Assembly (NCBI GenBank): GCA_023213395.1
Contig: CM041465.1
Span: forward strand, 215,829,741 to 215,893,740
Direction: 5' to 3'
Length of the DNA: 64,000 nucleotides
DNA from: Cycas panzhihuaensis
Lineage: Eukaryota > Cycadophyta
The notes under the pieces are model-generated. The model was not told the DNA's origin and made no database searches. It was given only the letters and a program-made list of their open reading frames with translations. Of the stretch, positions 26,290-40,140 are shown one piece after another (positions within the stretch are counted from its first letter, which is position 1; each line of letters begins with the position of its first letter). A program made the position numbers and the translations under genes.

Positions 26290-26600
26290 TATCTTAAACC
26301 ATTATATATAAGATGGACTTTGAGGAAGACCCCCATTACAATCTTAATCAATGATGGTACATCATTTAACTTCCTCAATATTGTAGTCTCCAAGCAATTG
26401 AACCTATATATTAAACTAGAGATAGGATTCAATTGCTCTCTATCTAGACATTATAGCCTTCACTGTGTTGGGGTTATTTAAAGTCCTCAAGTTTAAATTA
26501 GCACTTATCACCTATAATCTGACTTTTATGCCTTATTCATTAGGGGCTTAGATGTGATCCTAGGCATCCAATAGCTTAAAACCTTAAGAGCTTATAATAC
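26290..26600 (+). pseudogene. chromovirus 1 protease
   Basis: The frame reads RWTLRKTPITILINDGTSFN, then FLNIVVSKQLNL, and near the end GLDVILGIQ-stop-LKTL. This is the chromovirus protease, in which the active-site D(S/T)G is now NDGT and the flap end is usually LG..WL. The active site is altered, so it would not cleave. Confidence 0.8.
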
Positions 26601-26929
26601 TAACAACTCTTCCAATAATCTCTTTATGATATTTAAAGACCAATTTGGAAAAACTCACAAATTATATGGTCTTTAGTCCCTACCAAACAAACTAATCTCT
26701 CCTAAGTAAATGAGTAAGTAACTCAATGGGAATCTTAGTTATATTATTTAAATCGACAATATTTAACCACAACTAGAGGTTCATTTAGATATTTAGACAT
26801 TCCTCACTAAGTACTAGTTTATTTTTTATCCTCTACTAAGAAGCCTTCCCCTAAATCATGGATTCCACCATACTATTGGATTAAAACACCCACATAACCC
26901 CATCAACTAATGACTATACGAAAACTCAC

Positions 26930-27690
26930 ATTTTAAAAATAATGAAATTAATTGTATTATAACTAAACTCTTGGATATGGGCATTATTCAAGTTAGTAAG
27001 AGGCCTTATGCCACATCTATTGTATTTGTTCGAAAAAAAAGATGGTTCCTTTTAGCTCTATATCAATTATAGAGAACTTAATAAACTCACTATCAAGAAT
27101 AAGTTCCCAACCCCCTGAATAGATGACATGTTGGATGAAATCCATAGGGTTATGTTTTTCTCAAAATTAGACTTATAATCGAGGTATTATCAAATTCCTA
27201 TAGAACCAAAGGATAAGCATAATAGCTTTTAGAACCCACCATGGCCATTTTGAGTTCTATGTCATGTGCTTTGGGTTATGCAATACTCCTGCTACCTTCC
27301 AAGACCTGATGAATAAAATCTTTACACCCTACCTTTAAAAATTCATCCTTGTTTTCTTTGATGATATACTTATCTATAGTACTACCATGGCCCTACATAT
27401 TTAATGCCTAGAGTTTGCCTTATAGATTCTCAAGCAAAACCAATTATATGCCAAAATATCCAAATATGAAATTGGCAAAATTAAACTACAATACCTAGGG
27501 CATATCATCTCCATAGAAGCAGTATGAGTAGACCCTAACAAAATATCAATTATCATTCAATAGACCACACTAAAAAAACCTCATACAATCATGGGCTTTC
27601 CTTGGATTAACTAAATTTTATCATTGTTTTGTCAAAAATTATTCTTCTATAGCCACCCCTCTAATAAACTTTCTATATAAAGATTCATTT
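26930..27690 (+). pseudogene. chromovirus 1 reverse transcriptase
   Basis: The blocks run in order: MGIIQVSKRPYATSIVFVRK near 26975, then after a frameshift YRELNKLTIKNKFPTP and IDDMLDEIHRVMFFSKLDL (27065-27180), then LVFFDDILIYS at 27345-27380, and an LEFAL, LKQNQLYAK and IQYLGHIIS series. The catalytic FDD pair survives. Frameshifts and stops break it into at least five pieces. Confidence 0.85.
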
Positions 27691-27699
27691 TAATGGTCA

Positions 27700-28140
27700 A
27701 CTGGCACTACAGATGCCATTAATCACTTAAAAATGCTCATGTACTCTACACCAATCCTTGATATTCTTGATTTTTTAGAACCTTTTTAGATAGAATATGA
27801 TTCCTTTAGAGTTGGGATAGGAGTTGTCCTCATACAGAATTCCATCCAATTATATTTGAAAACTAGAAACTAAAAGACCATGAGTGTTTCTTTTTAACAT
27901 ATCAAAAGGAAATAAGGGCTATTCTTTATGTAGTGGATAAGTGGTATCAATATCTGATTGGATCCAAATTCACCATTTTTACTGACCATCATAGCCTCTA
28001 ACATCCATTTAACTAACTAGTTCTATTAGAGGAATAGGCCAAGTAGGTTGACAAACTTTAGGTTTTCAACTTTTCCATCACTTATAAAAAGGGCAAGGAT
28101 AATGTCATTACTGATGCCCTTTTTTATCTTCCAATAAACC
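27700..28140 (+). pseudogene. chromovirus 1 RNase H
   Basis: The frame reads IRAILYVVDKWYQYLIGSKF, then TIFTDHHSL at about 27975-28000, and ITYKKGKDNVITDALF near 28080-28125. The last is the KG..N..ADALSR block that closes gypsy RNase H, with ADA changed to TDA. Stops interrupt it. Confidence 0.8.
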
Positions 28141-28179
28141 CAACTATTTCAGCCATCCCTCTCCCCCAACCCTCTTAGC

Positions 28180-29300
28180 TAGAAGACCTTATCCATGATA
28201 ATGAATCCTAAGTTGATTTTACCACATAGGCCAATAAAGTCTAGAATCATAAAGGTTAGACTCTACATAATAATCACCTTCTATATTATAATCATATTTT
28301 TATCCATCTAACATCATCATTCATCCCCTACATCCTAGTCAAATACCACAATAGCCCTCTTAGTAGTCACTCTGGGTTTGACAAAAATATACCACTAAAT
28401 TTAATTAGACTTCTATTAGCCCCACATGAAGTCTACCATCCTTATGTATGTCTAAAAATATGGAACATGCCAACAAAATAAGATAGATACCAAAGTCCAA
28501 CCTATCCTCCTTCAACCCTTAAAAATTTTGTAAGGTAAATGGCAAAACATTATCATGGATTTTATTATTCGACTACCATTATCTATAAGATATGACTTAA
28601 TTTGGGTCATCATCAATTGATTAACTAAGTATACTCACTTATTATTAGTCCATATAACTTATAATACTCCCTAGCTGGCTGATTTCTACATCCAATTTAT
28701 CTTTTACCTTCATGGCTTCTCATCCATTATTATCTTTGACTACATTCCAAAATTCATGAGCATATTTTGGCAAGATCTTTTTTAGGCATCTGGTCCTTCT
28801 TTTAACATGAGCTCATCATATCATCCCCAAATAGATGGATAATTAGAGGTCCTTAGTAAAACTTTAGAAACATGGCTACATAGCTTTGTATTAGACCATC
28901 AAAACTATTGGACTTCTTGCTTGGCATTAGCAAAATATTGGTATAATTCTTTACATCAATATTCTATTAGGATGACCCCATTTATGGCCCCTTATGGATA
29001 TCCCCCACCATCACACCATACACTGGCTACTAATCTTCAAACTATGGTAGCACAACAAAAACTTCAAAACATGGATCAAATCTTACACTCTTAAGTAAAA
29101 TTAGGCAACTACTCAAAATCTAATGAAGCAATTGCCTAACTACTACTAATCTGAAAGAATCTTTATTATGGGTGATTTAGTCTTCCTTCATCTCCAACCT
29201 TATAAGTAACAATCCCTCTACCATAAGAAATCCCACAAACTAAGCCCTCATTATTATGGCCCCTACAAAGTTCTTTGAAAAATTGGTGAAGTCACCAATG
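28180..29300 (+). pseudogene. chromovirus 1 integrase
   Basis: The N-terminal part near 28340-28400 reads VKYHNSPLSSHSGF, the H..PLGGH.G-type block. The core shows GFYYSTTIIYKI (damaged first catalytic region) and SYHPQIDG-stop-LEVL at about 28810-28855, the region holding the third catalytic acid. The C-terminal part reaches into the linker before the chromodomain. It is heavily broken by stops and small indels. Confidence 0.75.
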
Positions 29301-29309
29301 CTTTGGACC

Positions 29310-29596
29310 TTCCCTCTGACTCTAAAATTCATAATATTTCCCATGTATCCTACTTAAACAAATACCTCAAAAACGTTGATATCCCTAAAACAACCCTACC
29401 CATCCTCCATGAATAAGAAGTCCTTATGATTCCATCAATAGGCATTCTAAATTCTCACCAATGCCATCTCTAGAATAGAATCATTTCCAAGTACTTAGTG
29501 TAGTGGACTAGTTGTGACCCTGATGAAGTAACATGGGAGTCAGAAGAATTTATCTAGCAACATTTATACCTTCATTGCTTCGAGGGCTCAACATCT
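29310..29596 (+). pseudogene. chromovirus 1 chromodomain
   Basis: Near the 3' end one frame reads HVSYLNKYLKNVDIPKTTLP, and after damage ISKYLV-stop-WTSCDPDEVTWESEEF. The K.LV.W.....DE.TWE.E.F pattern is the chromodomain fused to integrase in plant chromoviruses, thought to guide insertion to particular chromatin. Two residues in the aromatic cage region are affected by stops. Confidence 0.8.
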
Positions 29597-29610
29597 TAGG
29601 GAGCAGGATC
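29597..29610 (+). other. polypurine tract of chromovirus 1
   Basis: TTAGGGAGCAGGATC stands directly before the 3' LTR and is mostly purine, consistent with the PPT. Confidence 0.7.
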
Positions 29611-30018
29611 TATTAAGGAATATTCCAGGGCTAATGGAATAAGAGAATCTGATTGCATAGAGAAGGTTAAGGCTAAAGCCATAGTTGCATAATTAAGGAA
29701 GACAAGGTTAAGGACAATTATTAATTCATGTGCACTAGCTACATATCTCTACTAATGGAATTGGAGGGCCCATGGGTTACCAATAGGATGTTAAAGTTAG
29801 TGGCTATTTTTGTGTATATAAGACCAAGCAATTATAAAAGGAACAATTATGCTATCTTATTATCTTTTGAGATTGTACAAGAGTACAACTATCTTTTTGG
29901 TGATCATTAAACTTTCTTACTCTCTATTGATATAATTGTGCTTCTAAATCCATAATAAAATATCTTTTGAGCTCACAAATACTTCCAAAGGTGTTTTATA
30001 TGTACAACATATGGATCA
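29611..30018 (+). repeat. 3' LTR of chromovirus 1
   Basis: It begins TATTAAGGAATATTCC and ends near CATATGGATCA, matching 23351-23757 across its length. The 60-codon open frame inside it (29728-29910) is not a gene. Confidence 0.8.
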
Positions 30019-31060
30019 ATCATTAAAAATTCTCCTCCATTTTGTATGGGTCTATTCTAACATGAAGGGCCTTTAGCCTAATGTTGTGGTTCACAATATC
30101 ATAACTTTATTTAGGACCAAACCTAAACAAAAATAGAAGCCCATTCACCTATGACTATCCATTGCCATCAAATAAGAAGTTGAAAAACTCCTTAAAGTTG
30201 GACTTATTGAATCAATTGATTATTCTTAGTAGGCATCCAACATTATCCCTATTAAAAAAAAGAATGGCTCTATTCGTATTTGTATCAACTTTCACAATGT
30301 AAATGACTCTTGTCCTAAAAACAACTTTCTACTCCCTTCCATTGATTAAATCTAGGACTAAACTATTGGATTTAAGGTAATGCCCCTTATGGATGGTTTT
30401 TCAAACTATAACCAAATTCTTATCTCTCTTAAAGAATGTAATAAAACTGCTTTCACTACCCCTTAAGGTACATTCATTTATAAAGTCATTCTATTTGGCC
30501 TTAAAACTGCTAGCATAACTTACTAGTAGGCCATGGTCTTTATTTTTCATGAGTTATTAGGATGCACTGTATTTGTATATCTCGATGACATGTTAGCTTT
30601 ATCACGTCATCAAAAAGACCATATCCATGACCTTAGGACCATTTTTAGATGATGTAAAAAATATCAACTTTGTTTAAACCCCAACAAATACATCTTTGTA
30701 GTCACCTTTAGAAAAATACTTGGTGACATTATTTGCAAATATGGTATTAGAATAGACCTAGACAAAGTAGCAACCATTGTTGATATACCACCCCTTTATA
30801 CTAAAAAACAAGTCAAATCCTTCTTAGGTAGGCCTAGCTTTTTTAGAAGATTCCTCATTGTCTTTGCTCTAAACACCAAACCCTTAACCTTCTTAAGAAA
30901 AGAATCCCTATCAAATGGACCTTAGAAACTCAAGATTCTTTCAACAAGCTTAAATAAGCCCTCATTTTGAAAGTTTTTAAAGTACTCCATGGATATTACC
31001 ATAAGTAGGCCACCTCCTCTTTTATAATAGATGTAACATGTTTCCTTCCTTTATGCTCTC
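30019..31060 (+). pseudogene. reverse transcriptase of the TAT-type gypsy element
   Basis: After chromovirus 1 the older element resumes. Readable blocks in order are NIIPIKKKNGSIRICI-like sequence near 30240-30290, NDSCPKNNF, GFKVMPLMDGFSNYNQILIS near 30365-30430, KTAFTTP, and FVYLDDMLA at 30571-30597. The order DFR.LN..CPKD.FPLP, then SFMDGFSGYNQI, then VY.DD, is characteristic of the TAT/Ogre/Athila branch. The sequence trails off after FLRKESPIKWTLETQDSFNK near 30890-30950, the start of the RNase H region. Integrase was not found. Confidence 0.8.
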
Positions 31061-32173
31061 TACCAAAAATACTTAACAACATACTTACATGATCACATAT
31101 AATTATACATGACCTTATTAATTGAGGTCTCCATCAATTGAACATATAAACATAATGTAAAACAAATGCCCATAGTCCCAATAGGGATTTATGATAAAAC
31201 ATTTTTTTCATGGAGCACTATTCAGAATAAATCATGAAAACTTTATGATGTCCTCATCTTTTGACATGGTATTACGAGATCTCTTTAAAGGTTTTGGTGA
31301 TGATTTTTAGATTTGGTTCTATCTAAGCCATGGATCATTGACAACATGCCTAAATAAGTTTAAATTTTCCTTAAGAATGACACGTGAAGTATGGTTGTAT
31401 CTTTAAGAAGCCATGAACAATTATTTTATCATGGATTGTCTTGTTTTACATTCATTAGGTATTAGCTTATTTTGTGCCTCTATTAGGCCTAGCTCCTACT
31501 CAATTTATGTGCTACTCCATTTTGTTAAGCTTTATTATTTACCACCATTGAAGTTCCAATGCCTACTAATGTTGTTGTGTGGGCATTGCTTCATCATTTA
31601 CATTAACTTTTAACATAATTATTAATAATACTTTTTTATAGTTTATGTTGATATTATAAATTGAAAACATTGGTGTTATTTTGTCTATTATAATTTGGTG
31701 TTATCATGTAACATTTCTAACTAAATAAAATATGTTAGATTTGTAATATTCAAATATAATTAATAACTTTCCCATGGAATTAAACCTTGAGGAATGGTAG
31801 ATTAAAGCATGACATGAATTCATATAAGTTAATGAGCATAATTTATAAATCTTGTGAAAAGTCCATTTTTAGGTTTGTTATATTCACTCACTCAATTTGG
31901 GTTTCTAAATTAGTCATTGAAATAAATTTTAGGTGACCATGAATATAAATATCAAAGAATACAAGAAATAGTGTGAATGAGGTTGAAATGTAATTAGATA
32001 TTACATCCAAGACACCTCTCCTCCCCTTTTCCACCCTTCTACTTCATTACCTAACTCTTTAGTCTCATTATTTTTATCTAATCCCCCTTTTTTTAACCTT
32101 TCTTTTTTCCTAAGCCATCCTCTTTGAATCCCTTTCTTTTAACTTTTATTAACAACCTATATCTCTTTACATA
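31061..32173. other. stretch without recognisable genes
   Basis: Probable tail of the TAT-type element to about 31250, then AT-rich sequence. The last 200 bases are C/T-rich (CACCTCTCCTCCCC, CCTTTCTTTT) and resemble the C/T-rich stretch before the gag start of chromovirus 1, so they are likely the leader of chromovirus 2. No LTR or PBS was found. Confidence 0.4.
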
Positions 32174-34560
<2,387 letters not shown>

Positions 34561-34945
34561 TGATGAATAAAACTATAGTAACAAAATCTTCTCCCAACCC
34601 ATTCTAATCTACTTTTTTCTTTTACAACACTCCTTGTTTCCATATTTTCCTCTTAATTTTATACTTTGGCTATCAATTTTTAATATTTTTGGGCTTGTGC
34701 TTAATTCATCACATCTTCTAAGATGCTTTTATCTTTGATGAAATCATTTTATTTCATTTTTTTGGTAATACTTTCATTTTTTTTAAGTTTGCTTATCAAA
34801 TACTTTATCCTCTATTTCTTTGCATTTTTCGTGTTGCTAAAAATATATTTTTATTTATAAAATATGATTGATCACATTTTATGAATAAAATCACATTTAT
34901 CTTTCTTCATAAAATGTAACTGATTATGTTTTATGAAGAAAATCA
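34561..34945. other. AT-rich flank left of the G1 nest
   Basis: T-rich sequence with no coding potential. TTTTATGAATAAAATCACAT and CTTCATAAAATGTAACTGAT form a loose inverted or repeated pattern near 34870-34940. It should continue at 63695, the other side of G1. Confidence 0.4.
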
Positions 34946-35263
34946 TGTTAGAATTAATCAAAGAAGTAGGTAAACACATATAACTCAAGTCATATTCAAA
35001 GTACACTTATGAAATAATATTTTATTAACCCATTGTAAAAAGAGTACATAAGATTTCCAATAGTTGGTGGTATTGATGAACACCAAAGTTTAGAACCCCA
35101 TAAGATATATACTTTTAAGAAATGAGGGAAACCTCCTTAACCTCTGATTCAAAATAATATAAAATAATGTTAATTCATAATAAAACAACCTTACCTTAAC
35201 TTACCATGTATATACTCACATGTTTTTAAGGTGGGAGTTAGGTAAGGAACATTAACCCTATCA
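34946..35263 (-). repeat. left (3') LTR of G1
   Basis: Plus strand TGTTAGAATTAATC to ATTAACCCTATCA. It is followed by TACTCCCCCTTAATG, which on the minus strand is the PPT AAGGGGGAG. It aligns with the two halves of the right LTR. Confidence 0.88.
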
Positions 35264-36010
35264 TACTCCCCCTTAATGTTCATCACGTTCGTCTTGTACT
35301 TCTCCTTGAACTTATGGTATAAATACTTTAGGAATACTTTGAAGAAGTTCTTGTGCTCATATCTTGTAACTTCATCATCAACTTTAAAGTAGTCATCAAT
35401 TTGTACCATTGTCCTTATCATATAGTTTTCAACAAATTATGGTCAAAATGTAGATATGAGTTACTTCAAATGAATATGGGTACCTTCATCTTTACGTTTA
35501 TCATTTTAATGAGAGTTAATCAGTTTAAATGTAGAGGTAGCTTCATCAAATATATCATTATGTTTATCAATCTTATTGGAATCTTTAACATTGCATGCCA
35601 GATTAGATTTTTTATCAAAAAATACTTGTTCTATCATATGTTTCACATAAATTGTATCATTAATATAGTTAAATTTACTTAAATTAAAAGTTTATTACCT
35701 ATAAAATAAATTAGGGTATTCTAAATAGACTTAGACATGGTCAAATCATAAATTTGAGTAAGTACATCATAATCTATGGTACAAAGTATTAGTGTTAGGA
35801 CTCCATTATCCTTTTTAAAGTTTTTTCTAAAGTCTGGTTCATTTACTATATAACTATGTTCTATAAATTTCTAAAGGTCATTTTTAATAAAGTGTGATTT
35901 CGACATATATCTCCAAATCTGAAAATTTATCCCATCAAATATGGGAAACCTAGTGTTAATATCATTCATAACTATTATAATCAATGAATCATAACTTCTA
36001 ATGAAATGAG
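35264..36010 (-). pseudogene. G1 gag fragment next to the PPT
   Basis: On the minus strand: FPIFDGINFQIWRYMSKSHF (about 35890-35960), the N-terminal gag motif usually FDG.N...W, then KKDNGVLTLILCTIDYDVLT, then QIYDLTMSKSI-stop-NTL near 35715-35800, where the Trp of the W.TL motif is a stop. The frame continues to 35191, already inside the LTR. No zinc knuckle is present before the PPT. An unbroken gag would have its 5' end further right, where G2 has inserted at 36011-36015. Confidence 0.82.
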
Positions 36011-36015
36011 AGGTA

Positions 36016-36422
36016 TGTAGAAAAAAATATTCAAGGAGAACAAGGTAGAACATAAAATAATCTTCAATAGATCAATACATCAATACATTGTTGTAGCATA
36101 AACCATGAAAGCATTGTATTCAAACCATATTATAAGAAGTGGGCATTACAAATTTTCCAAATGATGGTGGTGTCTAAAGACATAGGGTTGCACACCCCTC
36201 AATATTTATAATTTTGGGGGAGAAGGAAAACTCCTCAACCCCTGAAATTTAAATTAACAATAAAATAATTCTAACTTAACTCAAAGAAACTAACTCAAAT
36301 TAACATTAGCTTATCTTAACTTACCTACACATGTTGAGCACCCACATATGTAAAATAATGTTGATGAGGTGTACAATCCTAGTTGGAAGGTGGAATTAGA
36401 GAGATGACAATTAACTCTAACA
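36016..36422 (-). repeat. 3' LTR of G2
   Basis: Plus strand TGTAGAAAAAAATATTC to TTAACTCTAACA. A near-copy is at 41624-42014. Its inner edge carries a purine tract on the minus strand (ATTAATAGGGAGAA at 36423-36436). Confidence 0.92.
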
Positions 36423-36449
36423 TTCTCCCTATTAATGGTCATCATGAAC

Positions 36450-37100
36450 ACTTGTATCTTCTCCTTGAACTTATGGAACTTGTATTTAAAAAAAATTTAA
36501 AATTCTAATCTTGATCTTTATCAACTCTTCTCATCCTTATAGCCACATATGTCTCTTTACCATGAAATGATGTAAAAAAATTGTAAGTAAATGATGTTTA
36601 ACTTGTACAAAAAAGAATAGCTGCAACTTTGACTTTAACTTATAGAAATTTAACTTTGACTGTCATATCATTATGTCTCTTTTCTGTCATATCATAAGAT
36701 TTATTCTCCATCATGTCATAATATTCATTCTCCCCCTTAAATGGAGGATTATGTACTTATGTAGCAAGTTGGTCCTATATTTGATCTGAATCTTCATGGG
36801 TGTTGTCATTATGATTCACATGTTCTGTCACCTATCTCACATATTCATCAAAAATATCATCAAATACATGGAGGGTATCTCTCCTATAAGTGGAAATTAA
36901 TACATCCCAAACAGATTTAGAAGTAGTTAATTCATAAAATTTTAAAAAAACATCATCATTCATAGTGCAAAATAATAAACCTAAAACTTCATTATCTTTT
37001 CTAAAATTTTCTTTAATACTTAGATCACATTCATATTGCAAATATTTCAAAAGATCATGTTCAATAAAATAGTCTTGCATAGTCCTATACTATTGTGAAA
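36450..37100 (-). pseudogene. G2 gag fragment
   Basis: An 82-codon open stretch at 36832-37080 reads MQDYFIEHDLLKYLQYECDL, then FRKDNEVLGLLFCTMNDDVF and TTSKSVWDVLISTYRRDTL, a copia gag core with its Trp intact. Downstream to about 36450 the frame contains YDMMENKSYDMTEKRHNDMT, a small internal repeat. A purine run TTTAAGGGGGAGAATG on the minus strand at about 36729-36745 looks like a second PPT. No further retroelement domain is present. Confidence 0.82.
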
Positions 37101-38700
37101 AATTATGCCCATTGAATATAGGAAATTGTGTCATTTTATCAAAAAAAATTTAGTACATAAAAAGTATACTTTTACCAAGTCAAAAGGTCAATAAATGACT
37201 AAACTTGTATGATGTCAAATATACTCTTCAAAAGAAATGTAATATACCAATAAACATATATGATTTCAGATAAACTTTTTAAAGTAGATGTAACGCCCTT
37301 TATAAAGTCAATCAATTAGGCACAGTAAGGAAATAATGGATATATAAGTAAATTTATATGTAATAAAGATCCTTTTAGCAATACAAGTCTAAAATGTAAC
37401 TTTGATGATAAAAGGAATAGTCCTTAACCTTTTGATTTTCTTCAAATGAATAAATGTAAACTTTTAATGCAACAAACTCTTAGCCTTGATAATAATATAT
37501 AATGCTGAAAAAAACTAAAATATATATATTTTTTACTTTGAAAGATAAGGAGTATGAAGAAACTTTTTAAGAGAAGGATTAGAGGACAACCTCAAGTTTG
37601 GTTGCTTCAAAAGTATACTAAATGATGTCAGAAGAACATGAAACTTCACTGGTATGAAGATTAATAAAATATGAATCTAATGGAATTGACTGTTTTGAAA
37701 ATGGGTTCCTATAAGTCAAGTTTGAATGATTCAAATGTACAGACCCCCTTTTGAGGCCTAATAAGAGCAGGGAGCTTAAAAAATTTATAAAAATGTTAAT
37801 AAAACTTTATATAATGATGTAAAAGATCAAATATATCTTAAAGTGATTCTTAATATGTTTTAAATTGAAAATTTTTGAGAAATATATATAAAAAATGTGT
37901 GTAAATAGCAGATTTAAGGCTATTAAGTACCTCAAATTTGACTAATTTGAAAATCAACAAAAAAACATTAAAACGTATAAAAAATTATGTCAGTTCGAAG
38001 GGAAATGAGTCAGATTCCCAACGAAACTGATGGAACTAAATTTTGACGTCAAACAGAAAAGTTATAGTATAAACAACATCAAGTACCTTTATGTAAATAT
38101 GTTAAGAAAAATGTTAAAAACCACTAAAGTGCCACTTTCGATGATTAAAATAGTGATCAAAATAAATTCAAAAAATTAAAATAACTAATTAGTAATAAAG
38201 TTTGTTGAATGTAGATCACTGTGGAACAAATCTGGGTAGAAAAAGGTTACCTGGTAATAAAATATAATCAGTTCAAAAAGTGATTTTGTAAAAAACTTAA
38301 AAACGAATAAAAAAATGACTGATTAACTTTAAATCGACTGAAACAGGGTCAAATCAGCACCAAATTGATCATATAACCAATTAAAATTAATCTACAAAAT
38401 TTTTTTGATGTAATAAAACTAGTTTTGTTAGAAACTGATGACTCAGTAAGGAGTTATGGCGAAAATTTGTTAGTAACCCTATGTAAAATTTAAAAAAAAA
38501 AATAAATTAAAATTAAAATTAATAATAATAATAATAATTAGTTTTATAAAGGTATTGGCCCCTTTAGTGATCCCTAATGGTCACGTAATGAATAAATAAG
38601 ACCAGGAGCTAGCGACAAGAGGGCTAATGTCTTTGTAAACCCTAGAATTCAAATATTATACAATATGATTTAATTTTTTTTTAACTTTGTATTAAAAAAT
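37101..38700. other. G2 noncoding region before the captured segment
   Basis: AT-rich sequence with words shared with the G1 leader. It holds no credible reading frame. (TAA)n at about 38520-38540 is a small microsatellite. Confidence 0.6.
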
Positions 38701-39165
38701 ATATATTAAAGAAAGCAATTTGAATGAAGCCACTGCCTCTATCACTGTGCCAAACCTGTTGTAGCCATCGTTGTCCCACGCAGAATTGCAGAGGTCGACG
38801 CGCTTCCACTGTGGAGAGCAGAGAGGGAATCAAAGGGCTCAGTTACCAAGGGACTGTTGTGTTGCAGAATGGGGCTGTCCAGAGGAGATGTTGGGAATGC
38901 AGTCTACCGACTTATCACTATCGTTTCATTTCAGCAACAATCATGACTTGCTGCCGCTACCACTAAACCTCAGATAGATGCATACAATAAGCGTCGTTTG
39001 CCTCTATTTTTAGATCCAATTTGTCTGTGTCTATGTGCTGTGATTTTATACGATGAAGTTATTGGCATCATTCTAGAGTTACCATCGTTCACACACCATT
39101 TGGGCATATATTGGCATTTTGTTTATTGTGTATAGTGGACATGCGCAAATAGGGATTGGTGAGGG
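38701..39165 (+). other. host-like GC-richer segment of unknown origin beside the ACCase fragment
   Basis: Between 38724 and about 39120 composition changes abruptly to balanced GC and long runs without poly-A/T. An 80-codon frame from ATG 38724 is Cys-rich and matches nothing I recognise, and an overlapping frame is open for 68 codons. It adjoins the ACCase-like fragment, so it may be a second captured piece or upstream ACCase intron sequence. Confidence 0.4.
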
Positions 39166-39534
39166 GCAAGTTAAAATACATGCAGAAAGTGGTGTACTAG
39201 AACTAGAGGGAATGATTGAAATTAAATTCCTTTCAAAAGAGCTGCTTAAATGCATGCATAGGCTTGATCCACAACTATCTTCACTTAAGATAAAATTAAA
39301 GAATACTAAGGGCAGTCATCCAGGGATCATTGAAGGATTACAGCAACAAGTTAGAGCACGCGAAAAATAGATGCTTCCTATTTATAAGCAGATTGCTACA
39401 CGATTTGCTAAATTGCATGGCACCTCATCTAGAATGGCTACAAAAGGGGTTATAAAAAAGGTTATTCAATGGAAAGAGTCGCATTCCTTTTCTACAAGAG
39501 ATTAAACCGACGATTGGCAGAGTCATGTGCATAG
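39166..39534 (+). pseudogene. ACC1: captured fragment of plant homomeric acetyl-CoA carboxylase (carboxyltransferase end)
   Basis: The frame reads GVLELEGMIEIKF, SKELLKCMHRLDPQL, LQQQVRAREK-stop, then MLPIYKQIATRFAKLHGTSS and RMATKGVIKKVIQWKESHSF. One missing T in the run near 39488-39491 shifts the frame to FYKRLNRRLAES, ending in a stop at 39532-39534. This order matches the C-terminal carboxyltransferase region of the large cytosolic acetyl-CoA carboxylase, which makes malonyl-CoA for fatty-acid elongation and flavonoids. The residues upstream of LELEG look shortened, and the last part of the enzyme is missing. There is one in-frame TAG and one frameshift, and no intron within the 370 bp. 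It is antisense to G2 and clearly a dead copy. Confidence 0.85.
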
Positions 39535-40140
39535 AAAGAGATCAATAACAAGAGATAACATAATAAGATGCATGCAGCTAAGATTTTTACGATGAAGTTT
39601 CTTTGAACATTTTTTAATACATATCATTTTTTCTTTCAGTCTCTTCTCTCTTGCAATCTGGGGTTTTAGGATATATTTCAGCGTTTCCAAATTAGGAGGA
39701 ATATGCAGTTTTTTTTCGTTTTCATATGTTGTGCAAAGCCTGCCAAGTTCTTATATCTAATATCCTGAAACAACTAAATTGCTCATGAATAGATGGAGTC
39801 TTTTCCCTTCTTCTAAAATTTACAGGACTCTTCCTATCTAAGATGAGATTATTTGGGCTCTTCTCAACTCAGATTTGATTGGATTTTATACTTTTGATTA
39901 TGTAAGGCATTCTCTCTTGTTACAGCAAGATGCTTAGCCTTGGTTGTATTGGACTATGGGTGTATTATAGGGATTAAGATCTTGCTAGTGGGCATTCACA
40001 TGGGACAGCTTCAATCTGTGTTGAATCTTGGGGACACACAAGCCAAAGTTGCAAAGCTAAGAAATCAGTTTAAAATATAGTACACAGATAAAGGGAGACT
40101 TGATTATTTTTATTTTCTATCTATTTTTAGCAAAGCAAGT
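39535..40140. other. host-like segment following the ACCase fragment
   Basis: T-rich sequence containing TTTTTTCTTTCAG and CTTGTTACAG, which resemble plant 3' splice sites, and several stretches of balanced composition. It could be intron and flanking sequence carried with the captured fragment. No frame was recognised. Confidence 0.35.

Larger units (their letters stand above)
23351..30018 (+). mobile_element. chromovirus 1: Ty3/gypsy element inserted in the TAT-type element
   Basis: LTRs of about 407 bp (23351-23757 and 29611-30018) flank a PBS, leader, gag, protease, RT, RNase H, integrase and chromodomain on the plus strand. The LTRs align throughout (for example both contain CAAGCAATTATAAAAGGAAC) but differ widely, so the element is old, and every domain has stops. 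It splits the TAT-type element between protease and RT: the host frame FIEF before 23350 is followed by ILLHFVWVY after 30020. The target duplication is no longer clear. LTRs begin TA rather than TG in both copies. Confidence 0.9.

Noticed and set aside
38724-38977. Cys-rich 80-codon open frame as a possible small secreted protein gene
   Set aside because: It has no signal peptide, two frames are open together, and it lies inside retrotransposon G2 beside a dead gene fragment.
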